Below, in pieces: positions 16,552 to 26,847 of a stretch of 64,000 nt of DNA. Positions within the stretch are counted from its first letter, which is position 1, and each line of letters begins with the position of its first letter. The notes under the pieces are model-generated. The model was given only the letters and a program-made list of their open reading frames with translations. It was not told the origin of the DNA and made no database searches. The translations under genes were made by a program, and so were the position numbers. Origin of the DNA: Prauserella rugosa (GTDB taxonomy: Bacteria > Actinomycetota > Actinomycetes > Mycobacteriales > Pseudonocardiaceae); NCBI RefSeq assembly GCF_000719975.1, contig NZ_JOIJ01000018.1, positions 20,131-84,130 on the forward strand, given 5' to 3'.

Positions 16552-18564
16552 TTAGCCGAGGGGGCGGAAGCCGACGCGTTCGGCGTCGGCCGGGCTGCGG
16601 AACCACACCTCGGCGACCATGCGCGGGTACTGCGGCGACGCCTCGGTGACGTACCGCAATGCCGTCACGCTGGCCTTCACGGTGAACTCCGGCGACGGGC
16701 TGGCCCCGCCGGGCAGCGGCATCGCCGATCCGGGGCCGAACGGTCCGGCCTGCTGGTCCTCGCCCTCGTCGGCCGGTGCGGTGGCCTGCGGCTCGTCGCC
16801 ACGGACGGCAGCGTGCTCCTCGGGGACCTCGTCCTCGTCGAGTGATCCGTGCCTGCCGTTCGTCGGCACCTGCCCGGCCGGGGTGACGAACTGCGTCATC
16901 TCCGACCGCGCGCCGGTCGGCTGGTCGGCTGCCGGGGACGCCTCGCCCTGAGCCGGTTCCGCCGTCGGACCGCCACCGCCCTGTGCGGACTCGGCGGGCT
17001 CGAACAGCGACCCGCTCTGCACGTCCGGGGCCGGTTCCCTGCGGGTGATGGCCCGCATCGACGGCTGGATGGGCTTCGGCGCGTCGAATCCGCCCGGCGG
17101 ACGCTGTCGCGGCGTCCGCTTGGGCAGGACGTTCGTCGACTCGACGGCGTCCTCGTCGGGTCCGTCCGCGGGTCCGCCGCCGAACGCATAGGCGGGCGGG
17201 TCGGACGGCAGTGCGCCCTGCGAGTCCTGGCCCGTTTGTGCCGGGTCGGCCGGAGCCGTGCCGGGGGCCGGGTCGGTGCGCTCGCCGGATTCGGCGGGCT
17301 CGTCGCTGTCGTCGTCGACGGCTCCGGGTTCGAACAGGCTGCCGGGCCGCTTCTGCGGAGGGCCGTCGCGGCGCGTCTCCTGCTCGGGCTCCGGCTCCGA
17401 CTGAGGAGCCGGCGAGGTCTGGGGCGCAGGCGACGTCGCGGACGGCCCGCCTGCTCCGATCGCGTCGGCGCCACCCACCGGAAGTTCGGTGGTGGCCTCG
17501 AACGAGGTCACCGGGGTGAACGGGGTGCCCATGTCGAGTGCCGATGCGGCCGGACGTCCCGCCTGCCCCGCGGATTCGGCGTCGGACTCGGCGCCGCTGT
17601 CGGCCGCGGAACGGTCGTCGTGGCCCGGCTGCGCGTCGGGACCGATCAGCTGGGTGGTTTCGGTGCCCTCCGGCTGCGGCGGGCGGCTGCGCATCTCGTC
17701 GGGGTCGAGCACCGACGAGACGGGTTCGATCGGTTCGGCGTCGCCGATGGCGGGGACGTACCGGGTCTCCTCGGCGCCACCGGCGTCGTACCCGGCGTCG
17801 TCGTAGTAGTCCCCGGCGCCGCGCCCCTGGTCGCCGTAGTCCCCGTCGCCGTAGCCCTGGTCGCCGTAGCCCTGGTCGCCGCAGTCCCGGTCGGCGGCGT
17901 CGAGGGCGGCGTCGATGTCCTCGTCGGCCTCGCGGTCGGTGTCGTCGGAACGGCCGTCCGCCCGGTCGCCGTAGGGGCGGTCCTCGCGGTCGTCGAACAC
18001 CCCGCGTTCGTCGACGTCAAGAGCGTCCCGGTCGTCCCGGTCGTCGTACGCGTGCGCGCCGTACCCCTGCTTGTCCTCGGCACGGTCGTCGTAACCCCGG
18101 TCGTCGAACATGCTCCGCTCGCCGGGGACCTCGAGGTCCTCGGGCCGGTCGGCGAGGTCGAAGTCGTCGCGCTCCTCGCCGTGCGAGCCGTAGGAGTCGT
18201 AGGCACCGCGGCTCTCGCCGAGGCCGGCGAGGCTGTCCCGTTCGGGCCAGTCCGTTTCGGGCTCGTTCCGGTCGCCGGTGTCGGGGCCGCCGTAGGTCCC
18301 GGTCAGCGCGGACGCGCCGCCTGCGGCGAGCGCCTCGTCGGCGTCCCGGAAGGGGTCGTTGCGGCTCGCTCTGCCCGACATGGCGTCGCTGGCCCCGAGC
18401 GCGGGCTCGGAGATGCGGCGGAGATCGGCCTCACGGGCCGCGAGTCTCGCCTCGAGGTCCCTGACCTGCTTCCTTGCCGGTCGAACCAGAAAGACCCAGG
18501 CCAGGAAGGCGCCCAGCACGAAAGCGATCGCGCTGAACACCCAGACCTGCCCGAAAATGGACAT
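16552..18564 (-). CDS. Membrane-anchored, disordered protein with C-terminal sunset (ArfC-type) domain
   Basis: 670 residues in three parts. There is one N-terminal membrane segment (VWVFSAIAFVLGAFLAWVFLV, residues ~7-27) and a short coiled coil (RKQVRDLEARLAAREADLRR). A ~550-residue low-complexity linker rich in Asp, Glu, Gly, Pro follows, with DNA-level 15-bp repeats (GYGDQ-type peptides near residues 225-250). The last ~50 residues (EFTVKASVTALRYVTEASPQ, then AEVWFRSPADAERVGFRPLG) match the sunset domain of mycobacterial ArfC channel accessory proteins as I recall it. The short C-terminal domain probably faces the cytoplasm or wall through a long tether. Function is unknown. Confidence 0.75.
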   Translation of the reverse strand: MSIFGQVWVFSAIAFVLGAFLAWVFLVRPARKQVRDLEARLAAREADLRRISEPALGASDAMSGRASRNDPFRDADEALAAGGASALTGTYGGPDTGDRNEPETDWPERDSLAGLGESRGAYDSYGSHGEERDDFDLADRPEDLEVPGERSMFDDRGYDDRAEDKQGYGAHAYDDRDDRDALDVDERGVFDDREDRPYGDRADGRSDDTDREADEDIDAALDAADRDCGDQGYGDQGYGDGDYGDQGRGAGDYYDDAGYDAGGAEETRYVPAIGDAEPIEPVSSVLDPDEMRSRPPQPEGTETTQLIGPDAQPGHDDRSAADSGAESDAESAGQAGRPAASALDMGTPFTPVTSFEATTELPVGGADAIGAGGPSATSPAPQTSPAPQSEPEPEQETRRDGPPQKRPGSLFEPGAVDDDSDEPAESGERTDPAPGTAPADPAQTGQDSQGALPSDPPAYAFGGGPADGPDEDAVESTNVLPKRTPRQRPPGGFDAPKPIQPSMRAITRREPAPDVQSGSLFEPAESAQGGGGPTAEPAQGEASPAADQPTGARSEMTQFVTPAGQVPTNGRHGSLDEDEVPEEHAAVRGDEPQATAPADEGEDQQAGPFGPGSAMPLPGGASPSPEFTVKASVTALRYVTEASPQYPRMVAEVWFRSPADAERVGFRPLG

Positions 18565-18581
18565 TGGTGCGGTGTCCTCCC

Positions 18582-19622
18582 TCAGTGGGTGCGTGCGACG
18601 AGGTAATCGGCGACCGATTCGCAGGCATCCCGCGCCGGAGACGGCGGCAGCGCCGCCAGCTCCGTCCTCGCGCGCTGAGCGTAGCCTGAAAGGGTGGTGC
18701 GTGCGCGTTCCAGTCCACGCGACGAACGCAACAAAGCCAGCGCCTCCGCGACCTCCGCGTCGTCGCTGATCGGGCCGCTGAGCAGCTCGGACAGCCGGGC
18801 GTTCGGCTTGTCCTCCGACAATTCGTACAACATCGGCAACGTCTTGACTCCCTCGCGCAGGTCGGTTCCCTGCGATTTGCCGAGTTCGGCCGACGGCGAG
18901 TCGATGTCGATGATGTCGTCGGAGATCTGGAATGCCGTGCCGATGATGTCGCCGAACCGCCGCAGCGCCTCGACGTACTCGTCGGGAGCGCCCGAGAGCA
19001 TCCCGCCGAACCGTCCGGACGTGGCGATGAGCGAACCGGTCTTCTGGCCGATGACGGTCAGGTAGTGCTCGATGGGGTCCTCACCCTCGGCGGGTCCCAC
19101 GGTCTCGCGCATCTGCCCGGTGACGAGCTCGCCGAACGTCTCGGCGATGATCCGCGCCGCGTCGGTGCCGAGGTCGGCGACGAGCCGCGAGGCGTGGGCG
19201 AACAGGAAGTCGCCAGTGAGGATGGCGACCGTGTTGTCCCACCGCGCGTTGACGCTCTCCGCGCCGCGGCGCATCGTCGCCTCGTCCATGACGTCGTCGT
19301 GATACAGCGTCGCCAGGTGGACCAGTTCGACGGCCGCGGCAGCGGTGATCACGCCGTCCCGCGAACCGGTCTCGGTGCCGAACTGACCTGCCAGCAGCGT
19401 GAACAGCGGACGGAACCGTTTGCCACCCGCCTCGACCAGGTGCCGGGCGGCTTCGTTGACGGCGGCGACGTCGCTGCGCACCACGTCGCGGAGCAGCTGC
19501 TCGACGGCGCCGAGACCACGCGCGAGGTCGGTCAGCAGCGCCTCGTCGTCGATCTGGAGCCCGACCGAGGCGCGCAGATCCTCAAGAGCGCCGTTCTCGG
19601 TGGCGCCGTCACGCACTGACAC
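18582..19622 (-). CDS. Long-chain all-trans polyprenyl diphosphate synthase (menaquinone side chain)
   Basis: About 346 residues. Hallmarks are GGKRFRPLF, the first Asp-rich motif LYHDDVMDEATMRRG, and the second FQISDDIIDID. It condenses isopentenyl diphosphate to make the hepta- to nonaprenyl tail that MenA attaches to DHNA. It corresponds to the grcC1/hepB type found near menJ and htpX in mycobacteria. I start at GTG 19622, preceded by a GGGAG-like ribosome binding site; the frame remains open to 19778 but that part reads through a hairpin and is not family-like. Confidence 0.92.
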   Translation of the reverse strand: MSVRDGATENGALEDLRASVGLQIDDEALLTDLARGLGAVEQLLRDVVRSDVAAVNEAARHLVEAGGKRFRPLFTLLAGQFGTETGSRDGVITAAAAVELVHLATLYHDDVMDEATMRRGAESVNARWDNTVAILTGDFLFAHASRLVADLGTDAARIIAETFGELVTGQMRETVGPAEGEDPIEHYLTVIGQKTGSLIATSGRFGGMLSGAPDEYVEALRRFGDIIGTAFQISDDIIDIDSPSAELGKSQGTDLREGVKTLPMLYELSEDKPNARLSELLSGPISDDAEVAEALALLRSSRGLERARTTLSGYAQRARTELAALPPSPARDACESVADYLVARTH

Positions 19623-19663
19623 TGCTCGCTCCCGCCCTCTCGGCACTGGGTTGCACTCCTGCC

Positions 19664-19701
19664 CCGGCAGGTGCCCGCTCGGCGGAGTGGGCACCTGCCG
19701 G
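19664..19701 (-). terminator. Hairpin between nuoN and the polyprenyl synthase gene
   Basis: CCGGCAGGTGCCC (19664-19676) and GGGCACCTGCCGG (19689-19701) form a perfect 13-bp stem with a 12-nt loop. It lies 120 bp after the nuoN stop on the minus strand and just upstream of the next gene. No T-run follows. It is probably the end of the nuo transcript. Confidence 0.65.
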
Positions 19702-19820
19702 AGAATCGGCCCCAGCCTACTGGCAAGTCCGTACGCCGCGATCACGCATTCACGCTGCTCAGACGTGACCGTCGACACCGACCGGAAAGCGGCCCGTCGT
19801 CTCCGGGTTCCCCACCCGGC

Positions 19821-21392
19821 TCACCCGCCGAGTGCGAAGCCTCCCGCGCCTGCCCAGTCCAGGGCGAACGTCGGCAGCACGCCCAGCAGCAGCGTGACCA
19901 CGACACCCAGCGCGATCGACGCGGTCGTGAACGCGCCGGGCACGCTCACGGTCGGCCCGTCCGACGCCGGTTCGGAGAAGTACATGAGCACCACGACGCG
20001 CAGGTAGAAGAACGCCGCGACCGCGCTGAAGACCAGTGCGATCACCACCAGGGGCGCCATGCCGTCCGACAGCGCGGCCGAGAACACGACGAACTTGCCG
20101 ACGAATCCGCTCGTGAGCGGGATGCCGGCCAACGCCAGCAGCAGGAACGTGAACACGCCTGCCAGCAGCGGCGAGCGCTTCGCCAGTCCGGCCCACGCCG
20201 ACAGGTGCGTGGCCTCGCCGGAGGAATCGCGCACCAGGGAGATCACGCCGAACGCCGCGAGCGTGGTGAAGCCGTAGGCCAGCAGGTAGAACAGCGTGCC
20301 GGACAGGCCCTCGTCGGTCAGCGCCATGGTTCCGATGAGCAGGAAGCCGGCGTGCGCGATCGACGAGTAGGCGATCATGCGCTTGAGGTCGGTCTGGGTG
20401 AGGCCGAGCACCGCGCCGATCGCCATGGACACGATCGCGACGGCCCACAACACGCCGCGCCACTCCCAGCTGGTGGCCTCGAACGCCACGGTCAGCACCC
20501 GGAGGATGCCGCCGAACGCGGCGACCTTGGTGCACGCCGCCATGAACGCGGTCACCGGCGTCGGGGCGCCCTGGTACACGTCGGGGGTCCAGGTGTGGAA
20601 CGGCCCGACCGAACCCTTGAACAGCAGACCGACCATCAGCAGGCCCAGGCCGGCGAACAGCAGGGTGTCGCTGCGGTCGGTACCCGCGGAGGCGGTCGCG
20701 ATGTCGGCGAGCTTCACCGAACCGGCGTAGCCGTACAGCATCGCCAGGCCGTACAGGAAGAACGCGCTGGCGAACGCGCCGAGCAGGAAGTACTTCACCG
20801 CAGCTTCCTGCGACAGCAGCCTGCGCCTGCGGGCCAGACCGCACATCAGGTACAGCGGCAGGCTCAGCACCTCGAGTGCGATGAACATGGTCAGCAGGTC
20901 GTTGGCCGCGGTGAAGGCCATCATGCCGCCGAGCGCGAACAGCGCAAGCGGGAACACCTCGGTCTGCATGCCGGTCGAGCCGACCTGCGCGCGATCCTGC
21001 ACCGTGCCGGGCGCGATACCGGCCTGCGCCACGAACGAGCCGCCGGGTTCGACGGAACGGTCCGCGATCATCAGCACGGCCGCCACGCTCAACGCGAGCA
21101 GCGTGCCCCACAGGAACAGCGCGGGAGTGTCGATCGACAGCGTGCCCGACAGCGTGGTGATGTCGTGCTCGGGTTTACCGGAGACGTAGGCGCCGAGCGC
21201 GATGCCCGCGGCGGCGATCGACCCGAGGGTCAGCACGACCTGTCCGGACCAGCGCTGATGCTTGGGCACGAACGCCTCGATCAGCACGCCGACGCACGCG
21301 GCGCCGAGCACGATCACCATGGGCAGGATCGCGCCCCAGTCGATGCCGGGGGCGTCGATCGTCTGCACTTGCTGGGCGAGATACGGGTTCAC
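19821..21392 (-). CDS. nuoN: NADH-quinone oxidoreductase subunit N
   Basis: 523 residues with about 14 membrane segments. It is one of the three antiporter-like proton-pumping subunits of complex I. The discontinuous-helix signature and conserved Lys are in VGLLFKGSVGPFHTWTPDVYQGAP (K within FKGSVGPFH), followed by GLTQTDLKRMIAYSSIAHAGF. Start GTG 21392 lies 9 bp after nuoM. It is the last gene of the operon. Confidence 0.96.
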   Translation of the reverse strand: MNPYLAQQVQTIDAPGIDWGAILPMVIVLGAACVGVLIEAFVPKHQRWSGQVVLTLGSIAAAGIALGAYVSGKPEHDITTLSGTLSIDTPALFLWGTLLALSVAAVLMIADRSVEPGGSFVAQAGIAPGTVQDRAQVGSTGMQTEVFPLALFALGGMMAFTAANDLLTMFIALEVLSLPLYLMCGLARRRRLLSQEAAVKYFLLGAFASAFFLYGLAMLYGYAGSVKLADIATASAGTDRSDTLLFAGLGLLMVGLLFKGSVGPFHTWTPDVYQGAPTPVTAFMAACTKVAAFGGILRVLTVAFEATSWEWRGVLWAVAIVSMAIGAVLGLTQTDLKRMIAYSSIAHAGFLLIGTMALTDEGLSGTLFYLLAYGFTTLAAFGVISLVRDSSGEATHLSAWAGLAKRSPLLAGVFTFLLLALAGIPLTSGFVGKFVVFSAALSDGMAPLVVIALVFSAVAAFFYLRVVVLMYFSEPASDGPTVSVPGAFTTASIALGVVVTLLLGVLPTFALDWAGAGGFALGG

Positions 21393-21401
21393 GATGGCCG
21401 G

Positions 21402-22949
21402 TTACCTTTCCTGCACCGCGGTGATGGTCTGCTCGACCGACGGGTTGACGGTGTCCAGCACGGGCTTGGGGTAGAAGCCGAGGCCGATGATCAGCACCAC
21501 GAGGGGCGCGAGTGCCGCGATCTCCTTGCCACCCAGGTCGCGGATGGTCTTGCGCGCGCCGGTCGCGGGTGCCTCGACGGTGCCGGGACCGGGGGAGGCA
21601 CCGAGCAGCGCGTCGCCGCGGACGGGTCCGGTCATGATCCGCTGGTACAGCCACAGGATGTAGGCCGCCGCCAGCACCATGCCCACCGTCGCGACGATCG
21701 CGAACACGGGCCGGGTGTCGAACGCGCCCAGCAACACCAGGAACTCGCTGATGAACGAGTTCGTGCCCGGCAGCGACAGCGCGGACAGCCCCGCGATCAG
21801 CAGCATTGCGGCCAGCACGGGCGTCACCTTCGCCATGCCGCCGTACGCGTCGATCCGGGTGTCGCCGCCACGCGTGGCGATGATGCCGAGCACCAGGATG
21901 AGCATGCCGGTGGCGAGGCTGTGGTTGAGCATGTACGTCGCCGACCCCGCCACGGACTGCTGGGTGAAGGCGAAGATGCCGAGCGCGATGAATCCGAAGT
22001 GGGCGATCGACACGTAGGCCACGAACCGCTTCATGTCGGTCTGGCCCGCCGCCAGCATCGAGCCGTAGATGACACCGACCACGGCGAGCACCAGCACCAG
22101 CGGGGCGAGCTCGGCGCTGGCGTCGGGGGTCATCGGCAGGCTGTAGCGCAGGAACCCGAACGTGCCGACCTTGTCGAGCACGCCGACCAGCAGCACCGTC
22201 ACGCCCACCGGTGCCTGGCTCGCCGCGTCGGGCAGCCAGGTGTGGAACGGGACCAGGGGTGCCTTGATGGCGAAGGCGAGGAAGAAGCCGAGGAAGATCC
22301 AGATCTGCGTCTCGAGCGGGGCCTCGCTGACGACCTGCACGAGCGTGGCCCAGTCGAACGTCCCCTGGCCCAGTTCGTCGGCGGCCAGCGAGTAGGCACC
22401 GATCGCCGACGCCAGCATGATCAGTCCGCCGAGGAACGAGTACAGGAAGAACTTCACCGCCGCGTACTGCCGCTTCGGCCCGCCGTAGCCGCCGATGAGG
22501 AAGTACATCGGGATGAGCATGATCTCGAACAGGACGTAGAACAGGAACACGTCCGTCGCGGCGAACACCGCGATGGTGAGCGCCTGCTGCAGCAGGATCA
22601 GCGACAGCAGGCCCCCGGTGTCCTTGCCCTCCGGAAGCTTGTCCGTCGAGCGCAGCAGGGCGATCACGATTGGCACGAGCAGTGCGATGACCGCGATCAT
22701 CAACAGCGCGATGCCGTCGATGCCGAAGGAGACGTGCACCCCGAACGCCGGGATCCACTCCATCGACGACACCTGCTGCAGCCGGTCGCCGCCCGGGTCG
22801 TAGCTCAGCCACAGCGGCAGGATCAGCACGAGCTCCACAACGGACACCGCGAAGGCGGTCGTCGTGGCGAGCCGGTCGTCCTTGCGGAGCAGCGCCACGG
22901 CCACCGCGCCGAGCAGCGGCAGCAGGATCAGTGCGAGCAGCCAGGTCAT
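21402..22949 (-). CDS. nuoM: NADH-quinone oxidoreductase subunit M
   Basis: 515 residues and about 14 membrane segments. Conserved proton-channel features are [23 protein letters not shown] (Lys in IKAPL) and [21 protein letters not shown]. It is the second antiporter-like subunit, located in the membrane arm of complex I. Its start overlaps the nuoL stop by 4 bp. Confidence 0.97.
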   Translation of the reverse strand: MTWLLALILLPLLGAVAVALLRKDDRLATTTAFAVSVVELVLILPLWLSYDPGGDRLQQVSSMEWIPAFGVHVSFGIDGIALLMIAVIALLVPIVIALLRSTDKLPEGKDTGGLLSLILLQQALTIAVFAATDVFLFYVLFEIMLIPMYFLIGGYGGPKRQYAAVKFFLYSFLGGLIMLASAIGAYSLAADELGQGTFDWATLVQVVSEAPLETQIWIFLGFFLAFAIKAPLVPFHTWLPDAASQAPVGVTVLLVGVLDKVGTFGFLRYSLPMTPDASAELAPLVLVLAVVGVIYGSMLAAGQTDMKRFVAYVSIAHFGFIALGIFAFTQQSVAGSATYMLNHSLATGMLILVLGIIATRGGDTRIDAYGGMAKVTPVLAAMLLIAGLSALSLPGTNSFISEFLVLLGAFDTRPVFAIVATVGMVLAAAYILWLYQRIMTGPVRGDALLGASPGPGTVEAPATGARKTIRDLGGKEIAALAPLVVLIIGLGFYPKPVLDTVNPSVEQTITAVQER

Positions 22950-24859
22950 CCGAACCTCACCAACAACAGAGCGCCGACGATCAGGAACGTTCCGCCGAGC
23001 ATCGACAGCGCGTACGAGCGGACGAAACCGGTCTGCATGCGGCGCAGTCGTCCGGAGCTACCACCGAACAGTGCGGCGAGCCCATTCACCGCGCCGTCGA
23101 AGCCCCGGTTGTCGAAGAACACCGCGAACCGCGTGAGCCACAGGCTCGGCGTCGCGACGAGGGCCTCGTTGAGCGCATTGCCGTACAGGTCCTTGCGCGC
23201 GGCACGCACGGGCCAGGCGACCCGTTCGGGACGTTCGACCGCCGTGTACTTCGACCCCTCCGTGCTGCGTCCGAACAACGCCCACGCGCCGAGCACCCCG
23301 AGCCCCGAGACGAGCACCGTCAACCACGGGATCAGCGCGTGCGGCAGCACACCGTGGTGGCTCTCGGCCAGCGCGCCGACCGACGGGGCGAGGAACTCGG
23401 CGAGCGTGTCCCCGCCGATGAGCAGTCCGCCCGCGGCGACCGATCCGACCGACAGCACGATCATCGGCGCCGTCATCGTCGGTGGCGATTCGTGCGGATG
23501 GAACTCACGCCCGTCGGAGGACTTCTCGCCGCGCCAGCGCTCCTTGCCGAAGAACGTCAACAACACCAGGCGGGTCATGTAGAAGCCGGTGATGCCGGCG
23601 GCCAGCAGTGCCGAACCGCCCAGCACCCAGCCGCGCCAGCCCTCCTGGCCGAACGCCGCCTCGATGATGGCGTCCTTGGTGAAAAAGCCCGACAGGAACG
23701 GGAAGCCGATGATCGCCAGGTAGCCGAGGCCGAACGTGACGGCGGTGATCGGCATCTTCTTCGCCAGCCCGCCGAACTTGCGCATGTCGACCTCGTCGTT
23801 CATGGCGTGCATGACCGAACCGGCCCCGAGGAACAGACCGGCCTTGAAGAAGCCGTGCGTCAGCAGGTGGGCGATGGCCAGCGCGTAGCCGAACGGGCCC
23901 AGTCCGACCGCCAGCATCATGTAGCCGATCTGACTCACCGTGGAGTAGGCCAGCACCTTCTTGATGTCGTCGTAGGCACAGCCGATGATCGACCCGAGCA
24001 GCAACGTGAACGCACCCACGAGTGCGACCACCAACCTGCCGTCCTCGGTGAGGTTGTAGATCGGCGCGCCGCGGGCGATCAGGTACACACCCGCGGTGAC
24101 CATCGTCGCGGCGTGGATCAGCGCCGACACGGGGGTCGGACCCTCCATGGCGTCCGGCAGCCACGCCTGCAGCGGGAACTGACCGGACTTGCCGCACGCA
24201 CCCAGCAGCAGGAGCAGGGCGATCGCCGTGACCACGCCCGGCGACACGTCACCGATGCCCGCGAACACGGCCTCGTAGCTGGTGCTGCCGATGTGCTTGA
24301 ACATCAGGAAGATCGCGATCGCGAGACCGACGTCGCCCACGCGGTTCATCAGGAACGCCTTCTTCGCCGCCGTGGCCGCCGACGGGCGATCGGTGTACCA
24401 CCCGATCAGCAGGTACGACGCGAGGCCGACACCCTCCCAGCCGAGGTACAGCATCACGAAGCTGTTGCCCAGCACCAGGATGAGCATCGAGGCGACGAAC
24501 AGGTTCAGGTAGGCGAAGAAGCGCCTGCGGTCCCGGTCGTCGGACATGTAGCCGATCGAGTAGACGTGGATCAGCGCACCCACACCCGTGATCAGCAGGA
24601 CGAACGTCATCGACAGCGGGTCGATGCGCAGTCCGAAGTCCACCTGCAGCGCCTCGACCGGGATCCACGACCACAGCGTCGTATCGGCGGCCTGGGTCAG
24701 CGATTCCGAGAAGAACAGCGCGAGACCGTACACAAAGGACGCCGCGACGGTCGCGCAGCCGAGCAGGTGGCCCCAGCCGTCGGTGCGTCTGCCGCCGAGC
24801 AACAGTACGAGCGCGCCGAGCGCCGGGAACGCGACCAGCAGCCACGATGATGCGATCAC
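22946..24859 (-). CDS. nuoL: NADH-quinone oxidoreductase subunit L
   Basis: 637 residues with about 16 membrane segments, the distal antiporter-like subunit of complex I with the long lateral helix at the C-terminus. Key motifs are [48 protein letters not shown] and [19 protein letters not shown]. Start GTG 24859 is preceded by GAAGGGA. A 187-bp gap separates it from nuoK, the largest internal gap in the operon. Confidence 0.97.
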   Translation of the reverse strand: MIASSWLLVAFPALGALVLLLGGRRTDGWGHLLGCATVAASFVYGLALFFSESLTQAADTTLWSWIPVEALQVDFGLRIDPLSMTFVLLITGVGALIHVYSIGYMSDDRDRRRFFAYLNLFVASMLILVLGNSFVMLYLGWEGVGLASYLLIGWYTDRPSAATAAKKAFLMNRVGDVGLAIAIFLMFKHIGSTSYEAVFAGIGDVSPGVVTAIALLLLLGACGKSGQFPLQAWLPDAMEGPTPVSALIHAATMVTAGVYLIARGAPIYNLTEDGRLVVALVGAFTLLLGSIIGCAYDDIKKVLAYSTVSQIGYMMLAVGLGPFGYALAIAHLLTHGFFKAGLFLGAGSVMHAMNDEVDMRKFGGLAKKMPITAVTFGLGYLAIIGFPFLSGFFTKDAIIEAAFGQEGWRGWVLGGSALLAAGITGFYMTRLVLLTFFGKERWRGEKSSDGREFHPHESPPTMTAPMIVLSVGSVAAGGLLIGGDTLAEFLAPSVGALAESHHGVLPHALIPWLTVLVSGLGVLGAWALFGRSTEGSKYTAVERPERVAWPVRAARKDLYGNALNEALVATPSLWLTRFAVFFDNRGFDGAVNGLAALFGGSSGRLRRMQTGFVRSYALSMLGGTFLIVGALLLVRFG

Positions 24860-24895
24860 AACTATTTCCCTTCGGGGCCCACGTTGGCAGGGTGG

Positions 24896-24917
24896 CCACC
24901 CGGACGCGTCCAGGTGG
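24896..24917. promoter_or_regulatory. 22-bp near-palindrome in the nuoK-nuoL gap
   Basis: CCACC, C, GGACGCGTCC, A, GGTGG reads the same on both strands except one mismatched pair. It sits in the 187-bp non-coding gap between nuoK and nuoL, where the rest of the operon has overlapping genes. It may be an RNA hairpin that tunes nuoLMN expression or a protein site; the sequence alone does not decide. Confidence 0.4.
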
Positions 24918-25046
24918 ATGAGCTACAAGGCAGGCGGTCGCGACTCGTATTGACATACTCGAGCGGTCGCCAACGCAGTAGATCGCCGCCTGGGCGCGTC
25001 CTACCCGACCACATACGCAGGTCTCCCACCTTCTATTTCGCCCTGT

Positions 25047-25346
25047 TCAGTACTTCAGGAGGTTGGTGTCGTCGATGGAGGCCGAGCGGCGGGTGCGGAA
25101 GATCGCCATGATGATGGCGAGGCCGACCACGACCTCCGCCGCCGCGACGACCATCACGAAGAAGGCCATCACCTGTCCGTCGATGTCGCCGTTGATGCGC
25201 GCGAACGTGACCAGCGACAGGTTCACGGCGTTGAGCATCAGCTCGATGCACATGAACACCACGATCGCGTTGCGCCGCACCAGCACGCCGACCGCGCCGA
25301 TGGTGAACAGCAGCGCCGACAGCAGCAGGTAGTAGGTCGGGGTCAT
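25047..25346 (-). CDS. nuoK: NADH-quinone oxidoreductase subunit K
   Basis: 99 residues, three membrane helices. The two membrane Glu residues of the proton path are visible in [15 protein letters not shown] and [13 protein letters not shown]. It is full length. The start ATG overlaps the nuoJ stop by 4 bp. Confidence 0.97.
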   Translation of the reverse strand: MTPTYYLLLSALLFTIGAVGVLVRRNAIVVFMCIELMLNAVNLSLVTFARINGDIDGQVMAFFVMVVAAAEVVVGLAIIMAIFRTRRSASIDDTNLLKY

Positions 25347-26284
25347 GCCTTGTCCTCCGTGCCGTTCGCAGCACCGCCGGTCGGGGCCGGGGTGTCGGCG
25401 CCGGCGCCGGCGCCCGAGTCCTCACCGGTCCCGGAACCCGCCGAACCCGCGTCGGGCCCCACGAGAGCGCGGGCGTTCTCGCGCTCGACGCGGTCGAGGT
25501 GTTCGCGATGCGCCTGCAACTGTGCGGTCGGCGTGGACTCGATGAGCTCCGACAGCGATTCGGGGGCGATCGAGCCGTCCGGCAGCAGTGCGGGCGTGGC
25601 CACCGAGTTCGACGTCGCGTACACCCCGGGTCCCGGTTTGGGCGAGGGCCGCTCGTACTCACCGCGGAACCGCGCCTCGACGAGGTCGCGCTGGCTGCGC
25701 TTGCCTTCCTTGGAGTGCCGGTCGGTGAAGGCCAGCACCATGGCCCCCATCGCCGCCGTGATGAGCAGCGCCGAGGTCAGTTCGAACGGGAACAGGTAGT
25801 CCTGGAAGATCACGCGCGCCAGGCCGCCCGCGCCACCGCCGTCGGGCGTCCACGGGTTCATCGGCGGTGCGGGCGGCACGTCGGTCAGCGCGCGGGTCAG
25901 CGCCCCCGCGAGCACGCCGGCCACGCCGATGCCCAGCAACGCGGCCATGAGCCGCTGTCCTCTGAGGACTTCGAGCACCGAGTCGGACGACTCCCTGCCC
26001 ACCATCATCAGCACGAACAGGAAGAGCATCATGATCGCGCCGGTGTAGACGATGATCTGCGTGAACCCGAGGAACGGCGCGTGCTGAACCATGTAGAGCA
26101 TGCCCAGCGACAGCATCGTCAGCACGAGCCACAGGGCCGAGTGCACCGCATTGCGGGCGAAGATCATGCCGAGCGCGCCGGCCACCGCGATGGGCCCGAG
26201 CACCCAGAACGCGACGGCCTCGCCCGTGGACACCGTCGCGTCGGCCCCGGCCTGCGCCAGCACCAGCGACGTCTCCGTCCTCAT
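25343..26284 (-). CDS. nuoJ: NADH-quinone oxidoreductase subunit J
   Basis: 313 residues: five membrane helices in the first ~190 residues, with the conserved [13 protein letters not shown] and [18 protein letters not shown] region of TM3, which bears the pi-bulge. The remaining ~120 residues are a hydrophilic tail ending in a low-complexity Gly/Ala/Ser/Pro stretch. Long NuoJ tails are known in actinobacteria. It overlaps nuoI and nuoK by 4 bp each. Confidence 0.95.
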   Translation of the reverse strand: MRTETSLVLAQAGADATVSTGEAVAFWVLGPIAVAGALGMIFARNAVHSALWLVLTMLSLGMLYMVQHAPFLGFTQIIVYTGAIMMLFLFVLMMVGRESSDSVLEVLRGQRLMAALLGIGVAGVLAGALTRALTDVPPAPPMNPWTPDGGGAGGLARVIFQDYLFPFELTSALLITAAMGAMVLAFTDRHSKEGKRSQRDLVEARFRGEYERPSPKPGPGVYATSNSVATPALLPDGSIAPESLSELIESTPTAQLQAHREHLDRVERENARALVGPDAGSAGSGTGEDSGAGAGADTPAPTGGAANGTEDKA

Positions 26285-26847
26285 CGGACCGCCTCCTCGG
26301 TGTCGGTCTCCACGGTCTGCTGCTCGGGCACGCCGCGGCCCCGCGCGAGCTCGGGGCCGCCCACGTAGTAGTCCTGCTCGTCGTCACCGAGCCGCATCGG
26401 GTGCGGGGGCTGCTCCATCCCGGGCAGCAGCGGTGCCAGCAGGTCCTCCTTGGTCCAGATGAGGTCCTGCCGGTTGTCGTCGGCCAGCTCGTAGAAATTG
26501 ATCATCGTGAGCGACCGGGTGGGGCACGCCTCGACGCACAGGCCGCAACCGATGCAGCGCAGGTAGTTGATCTGGTAGTCCGCGCCGTAGCGTTCGCCCG
26601 GCGAGTACCGCGCTTCCTCGGTGTTGTCGCCGCCCTCGACGAAGATCGCGTCCGCGGGGCACGCCCAGGCGCACAGCTCGCAGCCGACGCACTTCTCCAG
26701 CCCGTCGGGATGGCGGTTCAGCTGGTGCCTGCCGTGGTACCGCGGCGCGGCGGGCGCGCCGATCTCCGGGTACTCCTCGGTGGCGACCTTCTTGAACATC
26801 ATCCCGAAGGTGACGCCGAATCCCTTGACGGGATCAAAGATTCCCAT
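26281..26847 (-). CDS. nuoI: NADH-quinone oxidoreductase subunit I (two 4Fe-4S clusters)
   Basis: 188 residues. Two ferredoxin-type motifs, [12 protein letters not shown] and [12 protein letters not shown], hold clusters N6a and N6b, which hand electrons to NuoB. The N-terminal amphipathic helix ([12 protein letters not shown]) docks on the membrane arm. It overlaps nuoH by 14 bp. Confidence 0.97.
   Translation of the reverse strand: MGIFDPVKGFGVTFGMMFKKVATEEYPEIGAPAAPRYHGRHQLNRHPDGLEKCVGCELCAWACPADAIFVEGGDNTEEARYSPGERYGADYQINYLRCIGCGLCVEACPTRSLTMINFYELADDNRQDLIWTKEDLLAPLLPGMEQPPHPMRLGDDEQDYYVGGPELARGRGVPEQQTVETDTEEAVR

Noticed and set aside
19671..23582. A 1303-codon open frame on the plus strand
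   Set aside because: It lies antisense to nuoN, nuoM and nuoL, which are unmistakable, and is a His/Arg/Gln-rich shadow.
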